Assembly (NCBI RefSeq): GCF_900115595.1
Contig: NZ_FOXA01000008.1
Coordinates: 1 to 64,000, forward strand
DNA from: Tranquillimonas alkanivorans
GTDB lineage: Bacteria > Pseudomonadota > Alphaproteobacteria > Rhodobacterales > Rhodobacteraceae
Direction: 5' to 3'
DNA: 64,000 nt
How positions within the stretch are numbered: the first letter of the stretch is position 1; every line of letters starts with the position of its first letter. Positions 52,253-63,251 of this stretch are shown here, one piece after another. Both the position numbers and the translations under genes were made by a program. The notes beneath the pieces are model-generated. The model ran no database searches and had not been told where the DNA came from. It saw only the letters and a list, made by a program, of their open reading frames with translations.

Positions 52253-52711
52253 TTAAGATGGCGGGACCTGACCGTCCGGTGCCTCGTACACCCCTTGCTC
52301 CTTCAACGCGTCGATGACCTCTTTCGGCATGTAGGTCTCGTCGTGTTTTGCAAGGATCTCAGAGGCTTCAAAGGTGCCGTTGACATAACGACCGGTGCCC
52401 ACCATGCCCTGACCCTCTTCGAAAAGGTCGGGCAGCACGCCGGTATAGGCGACCGGCACGCTCGCCGCGCCATCGGTCACGCTGAAGGTGATGGTCTCGC
52501 CCTGCCCGCGCACCAGGGTCCCTTCCTCGACCAAGCCGCCGATGCGGAACACCTCGGTCGGTGCCGGCGGCGCCTCGGCCACTTGCGACGGCGCCATGAA
52601 GAAGTTGATCCCGTCGCGCATGGCATAGCCAATCAGCGCGGTCGAGATCGCCAGCGCGACGACCGCCACGAGGATGATCTGAATCCGACGCTTCTTCTTG
52701 AGACCTTTCAT
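52253..52711 (-). CDS. ccmE: Cytochrome c maturation haem chaperone CcmE
   Basis: CcmE binds haem covalently in the periplasm and hands it to CcmF. The 152-residue protein has a basic start (MKGLKKKRRIQ), one membrane anchor (IILVAVVALAISTALIGYAM), and the beta-barrel domain. The haem-attaching histidine is in EILAKHDETYMP, before the conserved tyrosine. It lies 7 bases after argC and upstream of the lysis cassette. Confidence 0.96.
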   Translation of the reverse strand: MKGLKKKRRIQIILVAVVALAISTALIGYAMRDGINFFMAPSQVAEAPPAPTEVFRIGGLVEEGTLVRGQGETITFSVTDGAASVPVAYTGVLPDLFEEGQGMVGTGRYVNGTFEASEILAKHDETYMPKEVIDALKEQGVYEAPDGQVPPS

Positions 52712-52718
52712 CGCCGCC

Positions 52719-53747
52719 TCACGGGAACACGGGAGCGAGCATCAGGCCCGCCGTCTCTTCTTCGCCTAGCATCAGGTTGGCGTTCTGCAAAGCCTGCCCC
52801 GATGAGCCTTTCGTGAGGTTGTCGAGCGCCGCGATCACCGTCGCCCGCCCGGGCCGCCGGTCTCCGACCACGCCCAGATGGACGAAGTTCGACCCGCGCA
52901 CGTGCCGCGTCGAGGGATGCTGGCCCATGGGCAGCACCTGCACGAACGGCTCGCCCGCGTACGCGGCGCTCAGCGTCCGGTGGATCTCCTCGGCCTCGCC
53001 GCGCACGTGCACGGTGGCGAGGATACCGCGGTTGGCGGGCATCAGGTGCGGGGTGAACTGCACCTCGACCGGCCGCCCGGCGAGGCGCGAGAATTCCTGG
53101 TCGAACTCGCCCAGGTGCCGGTGCGTGCCGCCGACGGCATAGGCGTGGTAACCCTCGGACAGCTCGGCGTGCAGCAGGTTTTCCTTCAGCGACCGCCCGG
53201 CGCCCGAGACGCCGGCCTTGAGGTCGATGTTGATCTCGTCAAGGTCGATGACCCCGGCCTTGATCAGCGGGCACAGAGCGAACTGCCCGGTCGCGGCGTT
53301 GCAGCCCGTTCCGGCCACGAGCCGCGCAGTGCGGATGTCGTCGCGGTAGAACTCGGTCAGGCCATAGACGGCCTCTTCCTGCAACTCCGGCGCGGCATGC
53401 GGCGCGCCGTACCACTTCTCGTAGGCGGCAAGGTCGCGCAGGCGGAAGCCGGCCGAGAGGTCCACCACCTTCACCTCGCGCGGCAGCGACGCCACGATCT
53501 CGTGCGTGGTCCCGTGGGGCAGCGCGCAGAACACCAGGTCGATACCCGCGAAGTCCACGCTTTCGATCCGCTGGAGCACCGGCAGGTCGAGATGGCGCAG
53601 ATGCGGGAAGGTCTCGGACATCGTCATGCCGGCCTTGCGGTCGGCGGTCAGCGCGGCGATCTCGATCGACGGATGGGTGGCGATCAGCCGGACAAGCTCG
53701 GCCCCGGTATAGCCGGACGCGCCCAGAATGGCGACTTTGTGCGTCAT
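52719..53747 (-). CDS. argC: N-acetyl-gamma-glutamyl-phosphate reductase
   Basis: ArgC reduces N-acetylglutamyl phosphate to the semialdehyde in arginine synthesis. The 342-residue type 1 enzyme has the NADP fold start [19 protein letters not shown], the catalytic cysteine in [12 protein letters not shown], and the [15 protein letters not shown] segment. ATG 53747 follows GAGGAG. The C-terminus [20 protein letters not shown] is typical. Confidence 0.95.
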   Translation of the reverse strand: MTHKVAILGASGYTGAELVRLIATHPSIEIAALTADRKAGMTMSETFPHLRHLDLPVLQRIESVDFAGIDLVFCALPHGTTHEIVASLPREVKVVDLSAGFRLRDLAAYEKWYGAPHAAPELQEEAVYGLTEFYRDDIRTARLVAGTGCNAATGQFALCPLIKAGVIDLDEINIDLKAGVSGAGRSLKENLLHAELSEGYHAYAVGGTHRHLGEFDQEFSRLAGRPVEVQFTPHLMPANRGILATVHVRGEAEEIHRTLSAAYAGEPFVQVLPMGQHPSTRHVRGSNFVHLGVVGDRRPGRATVIAALDNLTKGSSGQALQNANLMLGEEETAGLMLAPVFP

Positions 53748-53810
53748 GGTCTGTCTCCTCGCGCCCCCGAAGCCCTTGAAAGGTCCCGAGGATGCCGTTG
53801 TCACGTGAAT

Positions 53811-54620
53811 TCAGGCGGACTGAAAGGTGATGCGTCGTCGCAGGAAGCGCGTCGCCTGGTCCGACACCCGCCGCGGATCGCCGGTGGTCAGGAACGCGGC
53901 CTCGCCCCGGCCCAGCAGGTCCGGATGCCGGTCGAGGTAATCGGCCAGGCTCGACGCGACCAGCCGGGGCTGCGAGAAGACCGAGACTTCGGGTCCCAGC
54001 GCATCCTGGAAGACCTCTTCCATCAGCGGGTAATGCGTGCAGCCCAGAACAGCGGCATCCGGGTGCGGCATCTTGCGTTTGAGCGCGTCGACATGGCTGC
54101 GCACCAGCGCCTCGGCCAGGATCATGTCGCCTTCCTCGATGGCATCGACGACGCCGCCGCAGGACTGCGCCTCGACATCCACGCCGATGGCGCGGAAGGC
54201 CAGTTCACGCTGGAAGGCACGCGACGACACCGTGGCCGGCGTGGCGAAGAGCGCCACGTGCTTGACCGCCACCTCGCGCGGAGGAGAATTGTCGCCCCAA
54301 TGCCGCTCGGTCAGCGCCTCGATCAGCGGGACGAAGACGCCCAGAACGCGCTTGCCGGGCGGGATCCACGCCTCCTGCATGTGCCGCAAAGCCGCGGCCG
54401 AGGCCGTGTTGCAGGCCAGGATCACCAGGTCGCAGCCCGCGTCGAACAAGCGCTGCACGCCGGCGGTCGTCAGCCCATAGATATCCTCGGCGTCGCGCAC
54501 GCCGTAGGGCGCGTTCGCGTTATCGCCCAGATAGACGAAGTCGACCCGCGGCAGACGCTGCGTCACCGCGTCGAGGACGGAAAGCCCGCCCAGCCCGCTA
54601 TCGAAGATCCCGACCGCCAT
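53811..54620 (-). CDS. murI: Glutamate racemase
   Basis: MurI makes D-glutamate for peptidoglycan. The 269-residue protein has the family start [32 protein letters not shown], and both catalytic cysteines in [15 protein letters not shown] and [15 protein letters not shown]. Start ATG 54620 (MAVGIFDSG) is standard. It leads the minus-strand run murI, argC, ccmE and is divergent from the LysR gene. Confidence 0.95.
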   Translation of the reverse strand: MAVGIFDSGLGGLSVLDAVTQRLPRVDFVYLGDNANAPYGVRDAEDIYGLTTAGVQRLFDAGCDLVILACNTASAAALRHMQEAWIPPGKRVLGVFVPLIEALTERHWGDNSPPREVAVKHVALFATPATVSSRAFQRELAFRAIGVDVEAQSCGGVVDAIEEGDMILAEALVRSHVDALKRKMPHPDAAVLGCTHYPLMEEVFQDALGPEVSVFSQPRLVASSLADYLDRHPDLLGRGEAAFLTTGDPRRVSDQATRFLRRRITFQSA

Positions 54621-54730
54621 GAGGAACTGCCCGCACCTGTCCACCCGTTCAAGCCGCTTCCGGCTCCGGCCCCGGGATTAGGCGGCGCGGCGCGGAAAGT
54701 CCATCGCGGCAGTGCGTGTGGCAGGTGTCG

Positions 54731-54786
54731 AGGGGCTCTGCCCCGCCGCCTGCGGCGGCCCCCGGGATATTTCCAGACCGAAGATG
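54731..54786 (+). repeat. Hairpin-rich intergenic repeat, copy D
   Basis: GGGGC-TCT-GCCCC (54732-54744) and GCCGCC-TGC-GGCGGC (54745-54759) hairpins are followed by CCCCGGGATATTTCC and AGACCGAAGATG, the same plan and orientation as copy A. Confidence 0.8.
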
Positions 54787-54855
54787 TCCCGGGGCCCTCC
54801 CCGGCGCGGCCTCCGCGTTCCGGTCCGACACGCGCGGTGTCGCCCGTTCGCGCTG

Positions 54856-54918
54856 TAAGGGGACAAAAATGATTCGGATGTAACGAGACTGTTTGCAAAC
54901 TCTGATATGGTCCCCTTA
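54856..54918 (+). promoter_or_regulatory. Inverted repeat and palindrome upstream of the LysR gene
   Basis: TAAGGGGAC (54856-54864) and GTCCCCTTA (54910-54918) are perfect 9-bp inverted copies separated by 45 bases. The palindrome GTTTGCAAAC lies at 54891-54900 between them, 63 bases before the LysR start. LysR regulators usually bind such interrupted palindromes and control their own promoter. Confidence 0.5.
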
Positions 54919-54963
54919 TTGCTGCGAGCCAAATATAGCGGATATCGAAAGAAACGGCCCCTC

Positions 54964-55872
54964 ATGGACTGGGACAAGCTCAGGATTTTTCACGCCGTGG
55001 CGGATGCCGGCAGCCTTACCCATGCCGGCGAGACGCTGCACCTGTCGCAGTCGGCGGTGTCGCGCCAGATCCGCGCGCTCGAGGAGTCGCTGAACACGAC
55101 GCTTTTCCACCGGCACGCCCGCGGCCTGATCCTGACCGAACAGGGCGAGCTTCTGTTCGACGCGACCTCGGCCATGCGACGCCGCGTCGACGCCGCCGCC
55201 GCGCGCATCCGCGACAGCGAGGAAGAGGTGTTCGGCGAACTGCGGGTGACCACCACCACCGGCTTCGGATCGCTATGGCTCGCCCCGCGCCTGCCCGCGC
55301 TTTACGAGAAGTACCCCGATCTGAAGATCGACCTGATGCTCGAGGAACGCGTGCTCGACCTGCCGATGCGCGAGGCCGACGTCGCCATCCGCATGAAGGA
55401 GCCCAGCCAGGCCGACCTTATCCGCCGCCGCCTGATGACCGTGCGCATGCGGCTTTACGCGTCGCCCGAGTACTTGGCGCAGAACGGCACGCCCGAGCGG
55501 CTCGAGGACATGAACCGCCACCGGCTGATCTGCCAGAACACCTCGTCGGCGCAGGTTTCGGCCGGCGCCCGGATGGTGCAGGAGCTTCTGACCTACGACA
55601 TCCCGTCGATGCTGACCGTGAACAACTATTTCGGGGCGCTTCAGGCGGTGATTGCCGGCCTCGGCGTCGGCGTGCTGCCCGACTACGTGATCGAGGATTT
55701 CCCCTCGATCGTCCGCGTCCTGCCCGACTACGAGTCGGGCGAGGTCCCGGTGTTCCTCGCCTATCCCGAAGAGCTGCGCCAATCCAAGCGCATCGCCGCC
55801 TTCCGCGATTTCGTCACCGAGGAGATCATCGCGCACCGCAAGCGCCTCAAGGATGAGCACGCCGTCGCCTGA
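54964..55872 (+). CDS. LysR-family transcriptional regulator
   Basis: The 302-residue protein has the N-terminal winged helix-turn-helix (LRIFHAVADAGSLTHAGETLHLSQSAVSRQIRALE) and a LysR substrate-binding domain. The latter includes GELRVTTTTGFGSLWLAPRLP and the hinge region AVIAGLGVGVLPDYV. ATG 54964 is chosen because MDWDKLRIFHAVAD is the natural start; the frame to 54907 adds 19 unlikely residues. The regulated gene is unknown, as murI is the only divergent neighbour. Self-regulation through the upstream inverted repeat is plausible. Confidence 0.92.
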   Translation: MDWDKLRIFHAVADAGSLTHAGETLHLSQSAVSRQIRALEESLNTTLFHRHARGLILTEQGELLFDATSAMRRRVDAAAARIRDSEEEVFGELRVTTTTGFGSLWLAPRLPALYEKYPDLKIDLMLEERVLDLPMREADVAIRMKEPSQADLIRRRLMTVRMRLYASPEYLAQNGTPERLEDMNRHRLICQNTSSAQVSAGARMVQELLTYDIPSMLTVNNYFGALQAVIAGLGVGVLPDYVIEDFPSIVRVLPDYESGEVPVFLAYPEELRQSKRIAAFRDFVTEEIIAHRKRLKDEHAVA

Positions 55873-55931
55873 CCCTCCTCGCCATGCAGGACGCGCATAG
55901 CGGGCTTGCAGCACTGCCCGGTCTTTTTTCT

Positions 55932-56044
55932 TGAACCGCCCAGTTCGCAGGCATAAATCCCGTTTCGAAAGCGGTTCAGAGATTTCTTGCCGCTTTTTAC
56001 CTCCCTGTTGGACTTAGGCCGGGCTTAGTGCTCGGCCTTTTTTT
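55932..56044 (+). ncRNA. Candidate small RNA ending at a strong terminator
   Basis: Between the LysR stop and the PRC-barrel-like gene lies an AT-richer stretch with a weak promoter-like pair (TTGAAC at 55932, CATAAA 15 bases later). It has no open frame and ends in a strong intrinsic terminator. It could equally be the 3' untranslated region of the LysR transcript. Confidence 0.25.
56016..56044 (+). terminator. Strong intrinsic terminator
   Basis: AGGCCG-G-GC pairs with GC-T-CGGCCT around a TTAGT loop (56016-56038) and is followed by a run of seven T (56038-56044). It is 144 bases after the LysR stop on the plus strand. Confidence 0.85.
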
Positions 56045-56162
56045 CGCGCGTCGCCGAATTGTCAGGCAGATGATGTCGCCTGTCGGAACCGCGACGGGCG
56101 CGGCGGGGCTTTTCCTTCAAACCCTCCCATGCGACTCCATGCCCATGACACGGAGAGACACG

Positions 56163-56522
56163 ATGCACCTGCCGCTTGCCGCCACCGCCCTCCTGTTCGC
56201 GCTGGCCCTTCCGCTGTCGGCGCAGGACACCGCCGGCCCCGCCACCGAACTGGAGGCAGAGCCCGACGTCCCGGCCGAAGAAATCGCCGCGGCACGCAAC
56301 GGCGCGCCCGTCTACACCTCGGACGGAGAGGCTGTCGGAACCGTCGACGGTCAGAACGCGCTGGGTCTGACAGTTCGGCTGGACGAGCCGCTTGAGGACG
56401 GGATGGACACGATCATCGTGCGCAGCGACATGGAGGCCGCCGCCGACGGGTCGGTGACGCTGCCCATGACGCGCAAGGTCTTCCTCGAGCGGGCCGCCGT
56501 CGACGGAAAGGTCGAGGATTAG
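56163..56522 (+). CDS. Secreted PRC-barrel-like protein
   Basis: The 119-residue protein has a signal peptide (MHLPLAATALLFALALPLSAQ) and a small domain with GAPVYTSDGEAVGTVDGQN and a strand pattern resembling a PRC-barrel. ATG 56163 follows GGAGAG by 7 bases; ATG 56139 and 56145 are possible but have poorer sites. It stands alone between a strong terminator and purL. A periplasmic location is likely and the function is unknown. Confidence 0.7.
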   Translation: MHLPLAATALLFALALPLSAQDTAGPATELEAEPDVPAEEIAAARNGAPVYTSDGEAVGTVDGQNALGLTVRLDEPLEDGMDTIIVRSDMEAAADGSVTLPMTRKVFLERAAVDGKVED

Positions 56523-56539
56523 ACCGGGGTCGGAGTTGC

Positions 56540-56561
56540 CGCGGGGGCTTTCTTCCCCGCG
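56540..56561 (+). terminator. Hairpin after the PRC-barrel-like gene
   Basis: CGCGGGG (56540-56546) pairs with CCCCGCG (56555-56561) around an 8-base pyrimidine-rich loop, 17 bases after the stop. No U-tract follows, so termination is uncertain. Confidence 0.35.
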
Positions 56562-56604
56562 CCACGGCCTCTAAAAGCCTCCTCGACATCGCCAGGGGGC
56601 ACAG

Positions 56605-58791
<2,187 letters not shown>

Positions 58792-58801
58792 CCAACACTT
58801 G

Positions 58802-58817
58802 CGGCGCTTCAGCGCCG
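58802..58817 (+). terminator. Short hairpin between purL and the BolA gene
   Basis: CGGCGC-TTCA-GCGCCG forms a 6-bp stem 10 bases after purL. No T-run follows, so it may only attenuate or stabilise the mRNA end. Confidence 0.3.
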
Positions 58818-58853
58818 TATCTACATCTGGACCAAAGGACGGAGGGTGCACCC

Positions 58854-59096
58854 ATGGCGATGCAGGCCCACGAGATCGAGGACCTGATCCGTGAAAGCTT
58901 CCCGCAGGCGAAGATCACCATCACGGACCTCGCGGGCGACGGAAACCACTATGCCGCCGAAGTGATTGACGAAAGCTTTCGTGGCAAGAACCGCGTACAG
59001 CAACAGCGTGCGGTCTATGCCGCGCTGAAGGGCAAGATGGACGGCGCCAACGGCGAGCTGCACGCGCTCGCGCTGACGACAAAGGCGCCGGATTGA
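58854..59096 (+). CDS. BolA/IbaG family protein
   Basis: The 80-residue protein has the BolA fold ([49 protein letters not shown]). The conserved GDGNHY supplies the histidine that, with a CGFS glutaredoxin, coordinates a shared [2Fe-2S] cluster. A monothiol glutaredoxin gene lies 232 bases downstream, giving the expected pair. It begins at ATG 58854 and its TGA overlaps the next gene (TTGA). Confidence 0.92.
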   Translation: MAMQAHEIEDLIRESFPQAKITITDLAGDGNHYAAEVIDESFRGKNRVQQQRAVYAALKGKMDGANGELHALALTTKAPD

Positions 59097-59317
59097 CGGA
59101 TCACCGCGTCCTCATCATCCTTATCCTTCTTCCTTTCGTCGTCATTTTCGCCCGTGCGATGTATCTCGAAGTTCGACGATATCTGAAGTACGGAGCGTCT
59201 CAGAACAACCGCGCCTCGTTTCCCATCGACGAGAACGCGCCGAGCTACCAGCCTCCGCCCGAGGAGGCAGAAGAAGACACCGACCCGGACGCCCACCAGG
59301 CACCGGACAAGAAATAA
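59093..59317 (+). CDS. Small single-span membrane protein between bolA and grxD
   Basis: The 74-residue protein starts with a TTG (59093) overlapping the BolA stop. It has one N-terminal membrane helix ([22 protein letters not shown]) and an acidic, proline-rich tail ([14 protein letters not shown]). I do not recognise a family. The 4-base overlap and the 11-base gap to the glutaredoxin gene support co-expression with the BolA-glutaredoxin pair. Confidence 0.65.
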   Translation: MTDHRVLIILILLPFVVIFARAMYLEVRRYLKYGASQNNRASFPIDENAPSYQPPPEEAEEDTDPDAHQAPDKK

Positions 59318-59328
59318 AGGCCAGACAC

Positions 59329-59688
59329 ATGACCGCAGAAGACCAGATCAAGGAAACCGTCACCAGTAATGACGTGGTGCTGTTCATGAAGGGCACGAAA
59401 TCGATGCCTCAATGCGGCTTTTCGAGCCGCGTGGCCGGCGTGCTGAACTTCATGGGCGTCGAGTACCAGGACGTGAACGTGCTTGCCGACGATGCCATCC
59501 GCCAGGGGATCAAGGACTATTCCGACTGGCCGACGATTCCGCAGCTTTACGTCAAGGGCGAGTTCGTCGGCGGCTGTGACATCATCACCGAGATGACGCT
59601 GTCGGGGGAGCTGGACAAGCTGTTCGAAGACAACGGCGTCGGCTTCGACAAGGACGCCGCCAACAAGATCCGGGAACACAACGCCTGA
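59329..59688 (+). CDS. grxD: Monothiol glutaredoxin, Grx4 family
   Basis: The 119-residue protein is a CGFS-type glutaredoxin that carries [2Fe-2S] clusters with glutathione and BolA. It shows [24 protein letters not shown] (active CGFS), the [19 protein letters not shown] glutathione-binding stretch and a C-terminal helix. It closes the BolA unit and is followed by a clear terminator. Confidence 0.96.
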   Translation: MTAEDQIKETVTSNDVVLFMKGTKSMPQCGFSSRVAGVLNFMGVEYQDVNVLADDAIRQGIKDYSDWPTIPQLYVKGEFVGGCDIITEMTLSGELDKLFEDNGVGFDKDAANKIREHNA

Positions 59689-59709
59689 TCTGTAAGACGT
59701 TTGTTCGAA

Positions 59710-59739
59710 AGGCCCTGCCGCCCTGCGGCGGGGCCTTTT
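59710..59739 (+). terminator. Intrinsic terminator after grxD
   Basis: AGGCCC-T-GCCGC pairs with GCGGC-G-GGGCCT around a CCT loop (59710-59736) and continues into TTTT. It is 21 bases after the grxD stop. Confidence 0.88.
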
Positions 59740-59846
59740 GTGCTCCTGCACGTCGCCGTAAAACCCGGACATGCACCTCGCGGGCTTGAGCCGCAGACCG
59801 CCCGCCGCTATCTCAGGGCTTCGCGCCGACCGAGGACCTTCCGCTC

Positions 59847-60764
59847 ATGCCGATCAAGCTGCCCGCCGACCTGCCCGCCTTCGACGTGCTCAGCCGCGAG
59901 GGTGTCATGGTCATGTCCGAGGAGCTCGCCGCGCGGCAGGACATCCGGCCTCTGCGCATCGGGCTGCTGAACCTGATGCCCAAGAAGATCCAGACCGAGA
60001 ACCAGTTCGCCCGGCTGATCGGTGCCACACCTCTGCAGATCGACCTGCAGCTGATCCGGATGACGGAACATCAGACAAAGAACACGGCCGCCGACCACAT
60101 GGAGGCTTTCTATCGCCCGTTTCAGGACGTGAAGGAGGAAAGGTTCGACGGCCTGATCATCACCGGGGCCCCGATCGAGCACCTCGAGTTCGAGGAAGTG
60201 ACGTACTGGGACGAGCTGGTCGAGGTGATGAACTGGACCCAGACCAACGTGCACTCGACCTTCGGCGTCTGCTGGGGCGGAATGGCAATGATTAACCATT
60301 TCCACGGCGTGAAAAAGCACAGCCTTCCAGAAAAGGCGTTCGGCTGCTTCCGGCATCTCAATCGCGCCCCAGGCAGCCCCTACCTGCGCGGATTCTCGGA
60401 CGATTGCATTATCCCGGTCAGCCGCTGGACCGAGATGCGGCAGGACGAGATAGATGCCGTTCCCGCGCTGAGGACGCTGCTGAGCAGCGACGAGGTTGGC
60501 CCGTGTCTTGTAGAGGATCCGGATCACCGCGCGCTCTATATCTTTAACCACTTCGAGTACGACAGCGACACGCTAAAGCAGGAATACGATCGCGATGTGG
60601 CCGGCGGCGCGCCGATCCGCGTGCCGCTGAACTACTATCCGGACGATGATCCTTCACGCACGCCGCTGAACCGGTGGAGAAGCCACGCGCACCTATTGTA
60701 CGGCAATTGGATCAACGAAATTTACCAGTCGACGCCCTATGACCCTCTCCAGATTGGTCGCTAG
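59847..60764 (+). CDS. metA: Homoserine O-acyltransferase MetA
   Basis: MetA acylates homoserine in the first committed step of methionine synthesis. The 305-residue protein has [22 protein letters not shown], the catalytic cysteine in [13 protein letters not shown], and FNHFEYD with the catalytic histidine and glutamate. Succinyl versus acetyl donor use cannot be decided without closer alignment. ATG 59847 follows GAGGACC. I looked for a SAM-II riboswitch upstream and did not see one. Confidence 0.94.
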   Translation: MPIKLPADLPAFDVLSREGVMVMSEELAARQDIRPLRIGLLNLMPKKIQTENQFARLIGATPLQIDLQLIRMTEHQTKNTAADHMEAFYRPFQDVKEERFDGLIITGAPIEHLEFEEVTYWDELVEVMNWTQTNVHSTFGVCWGGMAMINHFHGVKKHSLPEKAFGCFRHLNRAPGSPYLRGFSDDCIIPVSRWTEMRQDEIDAVPALRTLLSSDEVGPCLVEDPDHRALYIFNHFEYDSDTLKQEYDRDVAGGAPIRVPLNYYPDDDPSRTPLNRWRSHAHLLYGNWINEIYQSTPYDPLQIGR

Positions 60765-61725
60765 CGCTCTTCTGACCGCCGCGCTCCTGCTGGGCGGATG
60801 CGGCATGATCGTCGACGGGCGCGCCGACCGGCGCGAGATCGCGGCGCACACGCGCTTCCCGCCCGGCGGCGCGTTCACCAGGGTCAACGGCCAGCGCGTA
60901 CACTACGTGCAACGCGGAACCGGCCCCGACCTCGTCCTCATCCACGGCGCGAGTGGGAATACTCGCGACTTCACGTACCGCTTCCTCGACCGTCTAGCCA
61001 ACCGTTACCGTGTCACGGTGTTCGACCGTCCCGGGCTGGGATACACGGACCGAGTGTCCGACGAATTTGGCGGGCCCTACAACACGCGGGCCGAGAGCCC
61101 CGCGGAACAAGCCGCATTCCTTGCCGCCGCGGCAGAGGGGCTGGGAATCGAGCATCCGATCGTCCTGGGCCATTCCTATGGCGGAACAGTTGCACTGGCG
61201 TGGGGGCTGAATCATGACCCGGCGGCACTGGCTCTGCTTGCTCCCGCCACGCATCCTTGGCCGGGCGGCCTTGGCTGGGTGTATGACCTTGCCTCCTCCT
61301 CATTTGGTGGCGCAAATGTCGTACCATTGGCGACGGCATTCGTCGGACAGAAGCAGATCGATACCGCTGTTCGCGCGATCTTCTATCCTCAGGAGCCGCC
61401 CGAAGGCTATTCAGATTATGTTGGCGCCCAGCTGACCCTGCGCCGCGGCAGCTTCCGCGCCAATGCGCGGCAGGTAAACTCGCTTCGGCCGCACGTCGTC
61501 GAGATGTCGAAGCGGTACGCCGAACTCGACCTGCCGGTCGAGATCGTCCACGGCACCGCAGACGACATCGTCCCGCTCAAAATCCATTCCGCGCGGCTTG
61601 CGCAGGACGCGCCCGGAGCAACCCTGACGAAGCTTGAGGGCATCGGGCACATGGTTCACCACGTGGCACCCGACCCGGTGGAACAGGCGATCGATCGGGC
61701 CGCAAGGCGGGCCGGATTGCGCTGA
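60739..61725 (+). CDS. Alpha/beta hydrolase lipoprotein
   Basis: The 328-residue protein has a lipobox (LLLGGCG, residues 17-23), so it is expected to be a lipoprotein. The fold shows [15 protein letters not shown] (oxyanion), the nucleophile elbow [28 protein letters not shown] (aspartate) and [12 protein letters not shown] (histidine). Its start overlaps the metA end by 26 bases in another frame. Substrate is unknown. Context gives only co-transcription with metA. Confidence 0.85.
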   Translation: MTLSRLVASALLTAALLLGGCGMIVDGRADRREIAAHTRFPPGGAFTRVNGQRVHYVQRGTGPDLVLIHGASGNTRDFTYRFLDRLANRYRVTVFDRPGLGYTDRVSDEFGGPYNTRAESPAEQAAFLAAAAEGLGIEHPIVLGHSYGGTVALAWGLNHDPAALALLAPATHPWPGGLGWVYDLASSSFGGANVVPLATAFVGQKQIDTAVRAIFYPQEPPEGYSDYVGAQLTLRRGSFRANARQVNSLRPHVVEMSKRYAELDLPVEIVHGTADDIVPLKIHSARLAQDAPGATLTKLEGIGHMVHHVAPDPVEQAIDRAARRAGLR

Positions 61726-61771
61726 TCCGGCCGCCCGCCTACCCTGCTTCGACCTGTACGGGAGAGCAAGA

Positions 61772-62641
61772 ATGCCCCTGCCCTTCGACGGTGCCATCAC
61801 CCGCTTCTTCGAGGAGGAGGCCCCGGACCACGTGCGCGCGGCCATTAAGGGAGCGGCGAAGCACGACATCCTGTCTGACACTTATCCATACGACAGACGT
61901 ATGCACAGGGACCGCTACGACTCCGAGATGGAGGCGCTGCAACTCGAACTGGTGAAACTTCAGGCCGATGTGAAGGCGACGGGTAAGCGCGTGGTCGTGG
62001 TTTTCGAAGGGCGCGACGCCGCGGGCAAGGGCGGCACGATCGCGCGCTTTCGGCAGAACCTGAACCCGCGCGTGGCCCGCATCGTGGCGCTGTCGAAGCC
62101 ATCGGATACCGAGAAGGGACAGTGGTATTTCCAGCGTTATCTCGAGCGGCTGCCCACAGCCGGCGAAATGGTGTTTTACGATCGCTCCTGGTACAACCGT
62201 GGGGTGGTTGAGCACGTCTTCGGCTTCACCTCGCACGAGCTGCGCGAGCAGTTCTTTCACCAGGCACCGCAATTCGAAGACATGCTGGTCAACGACGGGA
62301 TCCGTCTGGTGAAGCTGTGGCTAAACGTCAGTCGTGCAGAACAGTTGCGCCGGTTTCTCAAGCGGGAGCGCGATCCGCTCAAGCAATGGAAATTGTCCGA
62401 CATCGACGTGGAGGGGCTGAAGAAGTGGGACGCCTACACCGACGCCATCGGCGAGACGTTGGAGCGGTCGCACACCGAGCACGCCCCGTGGACCGTCGTT
62501 CGGTCTGACGATAAGCGCCGCGCGCGGATCGCCGCCATCCGGGCCGTGCTGTCGCAGCTCGACTATGGCGGGAAGATCGGCGCTGTTGCCGATGATCCGG
62601 ATGCGAAAATCTGCGGAGGCCCCGACCGCTGGGATGCCTAA
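61772..62641 (+). CDS. ppk2: Polyphosphate kinase 2
   Basis: PPK2 transfers phosphate between polyphosphate and nucleotides. The 289-residue single-domain protein has Walker A in [19 protein letters not shown], the segment [17 protein letters not shown], Walker B in [19 protein letters not shown] and the lid region [18 protein letters not shown]. Direction and NDP/NMP preference depend on the subclass and are not decided. ATG 61772 follows GGGAGAG. It overlaps the TetR-type gene by 8 bases. Confidence 0.94.
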   Translation: MPLPFDGAITRFFEEEAPDHVRAAIKGAAKHDILSDTYPYDRRMHRDRYDSEMEALQLELVKLQADVKATGKRVVVVFEGRDAAGKGGTIARFRQNLNPRVARIVALSKPSDTEKGQWYFQRYLERLPTAGEMVFYDRSWYNRGVVEHVFGFTSHELREQFFHQAPQFEDMLVNDGIRLVKLWLNVSRAEQLRRFLKRERDPLKQWKLSDIDVEGLKKWDAYTDAIGETLERSHTEHAPWTVVRSDDKRRARIAAIRAVLSQLDYGGKIGAVADDPDAKICGGPDRWDA

Positions 62642-63251
62642 ACGCGGTTATCACCACGGCAATCTCAGGCAGGCGCTGGTCGACGCGGCGCTGGAGCTGA
62701 TCGAGGCCAAGGGTCCGACAGGGTTCACCCTGTCCGAGGCGGCGAAGCAGGCGGGCGTGACGCCGGCGGCCGTGTATCGTCACTTCGAGGGGCGCGAGGA
62801 CCTGATCGCCGAGGCCGCGCGGCAGGGCTACGAGATCTTTGCCGATCTGATGGAATACGCCTACGAATCCGGCCAGCCCTCCGCGCTTGCCGCGTTCGAG
62901 GCGACGGGCCGCGCATACCTTGCCTTCGCGCGGCGACATCCGGGCCATTACGTCGCGATGTTTGAAAGCGGCATCTCCGTCAACAGAACGCCGGACCTGG
63001 CGCGTGTGGCGCGGCGGTCGTTCGACGTGCTCGAGAAGTCGGCGGTACGTCTGACAGAACATATTCCGGCGGAAAAGCGGCCGCCGCCGCAGATGGTGTC
63101 GGCGCATATCTGGGCGATGAGCCACGGCGTTGTCGAACTTTTCGCGCGTGGTTCGCCGGGCACCAAGTCGCCTTTCCCGCCCGAGGATCTGCTCGAGACC
63201 GGGATCGGCATTTATCTGCGCGGACTGGGACTCGTCCCGCCGGACGCCTAG
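62634..63251 (+). CDS. TetR/AcrR-family transcriptional regulator
   Basis: The 205-residue protein has an N-terminal TetR helix-turn-helix ([44 protein letters not shown]) and a WHG-type C-terminal domain ([15 protein letters not shown] and [14 protein letters not shown]). ATG 62634 overlaps ppk2 by 8 bases and follows GCGGAGGC. The overlap suggests co-expression with ppk2, though the regulated genes are unknown. It ends tail-to-tail with the next gene in a CTAG. Confidence 0.93.
   Translation: MPKRGYHHGNLRQALVDAALELIEAKGPTGFTLSEAAKQAGVTPAAVYRHFEGREDLIAEAARQGYEIFADLMEYAYESGQPSALAAFEATGRAYLAFARRHPGHYVAMFESGISVNRTPDLARVARRSFDVLEKSAVRLTEHIPAEKRPPPQMVSAHIWAMSHGVVELFARGSPGTKSPFPPEDLLETGIGIYLRGLGLVPPDA

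Larger units (their letters stand above)
54621..54963. other. 343-base divergent region between murI and the LysR gene
   Basis: No gene is seen. It contains intergenic repeat copy D (54731-54786), a 10-bp palindrome GTTTGCAAAC (54891-54900) and a 9-bp inverted repeat (54856-54864 and 54910-54918). The half next to the LysR gene is distinctly AT-richer and is the likely promoter region. Confidence 0.7.

Noticed and set aside
59741-59846. Possible SAM riboswitch upstream of metA
   Set aside because: SAM-II elements are common before metA in alphaproteobacteria, but the expected conserved core and pseudoknot strands could not be traced here.
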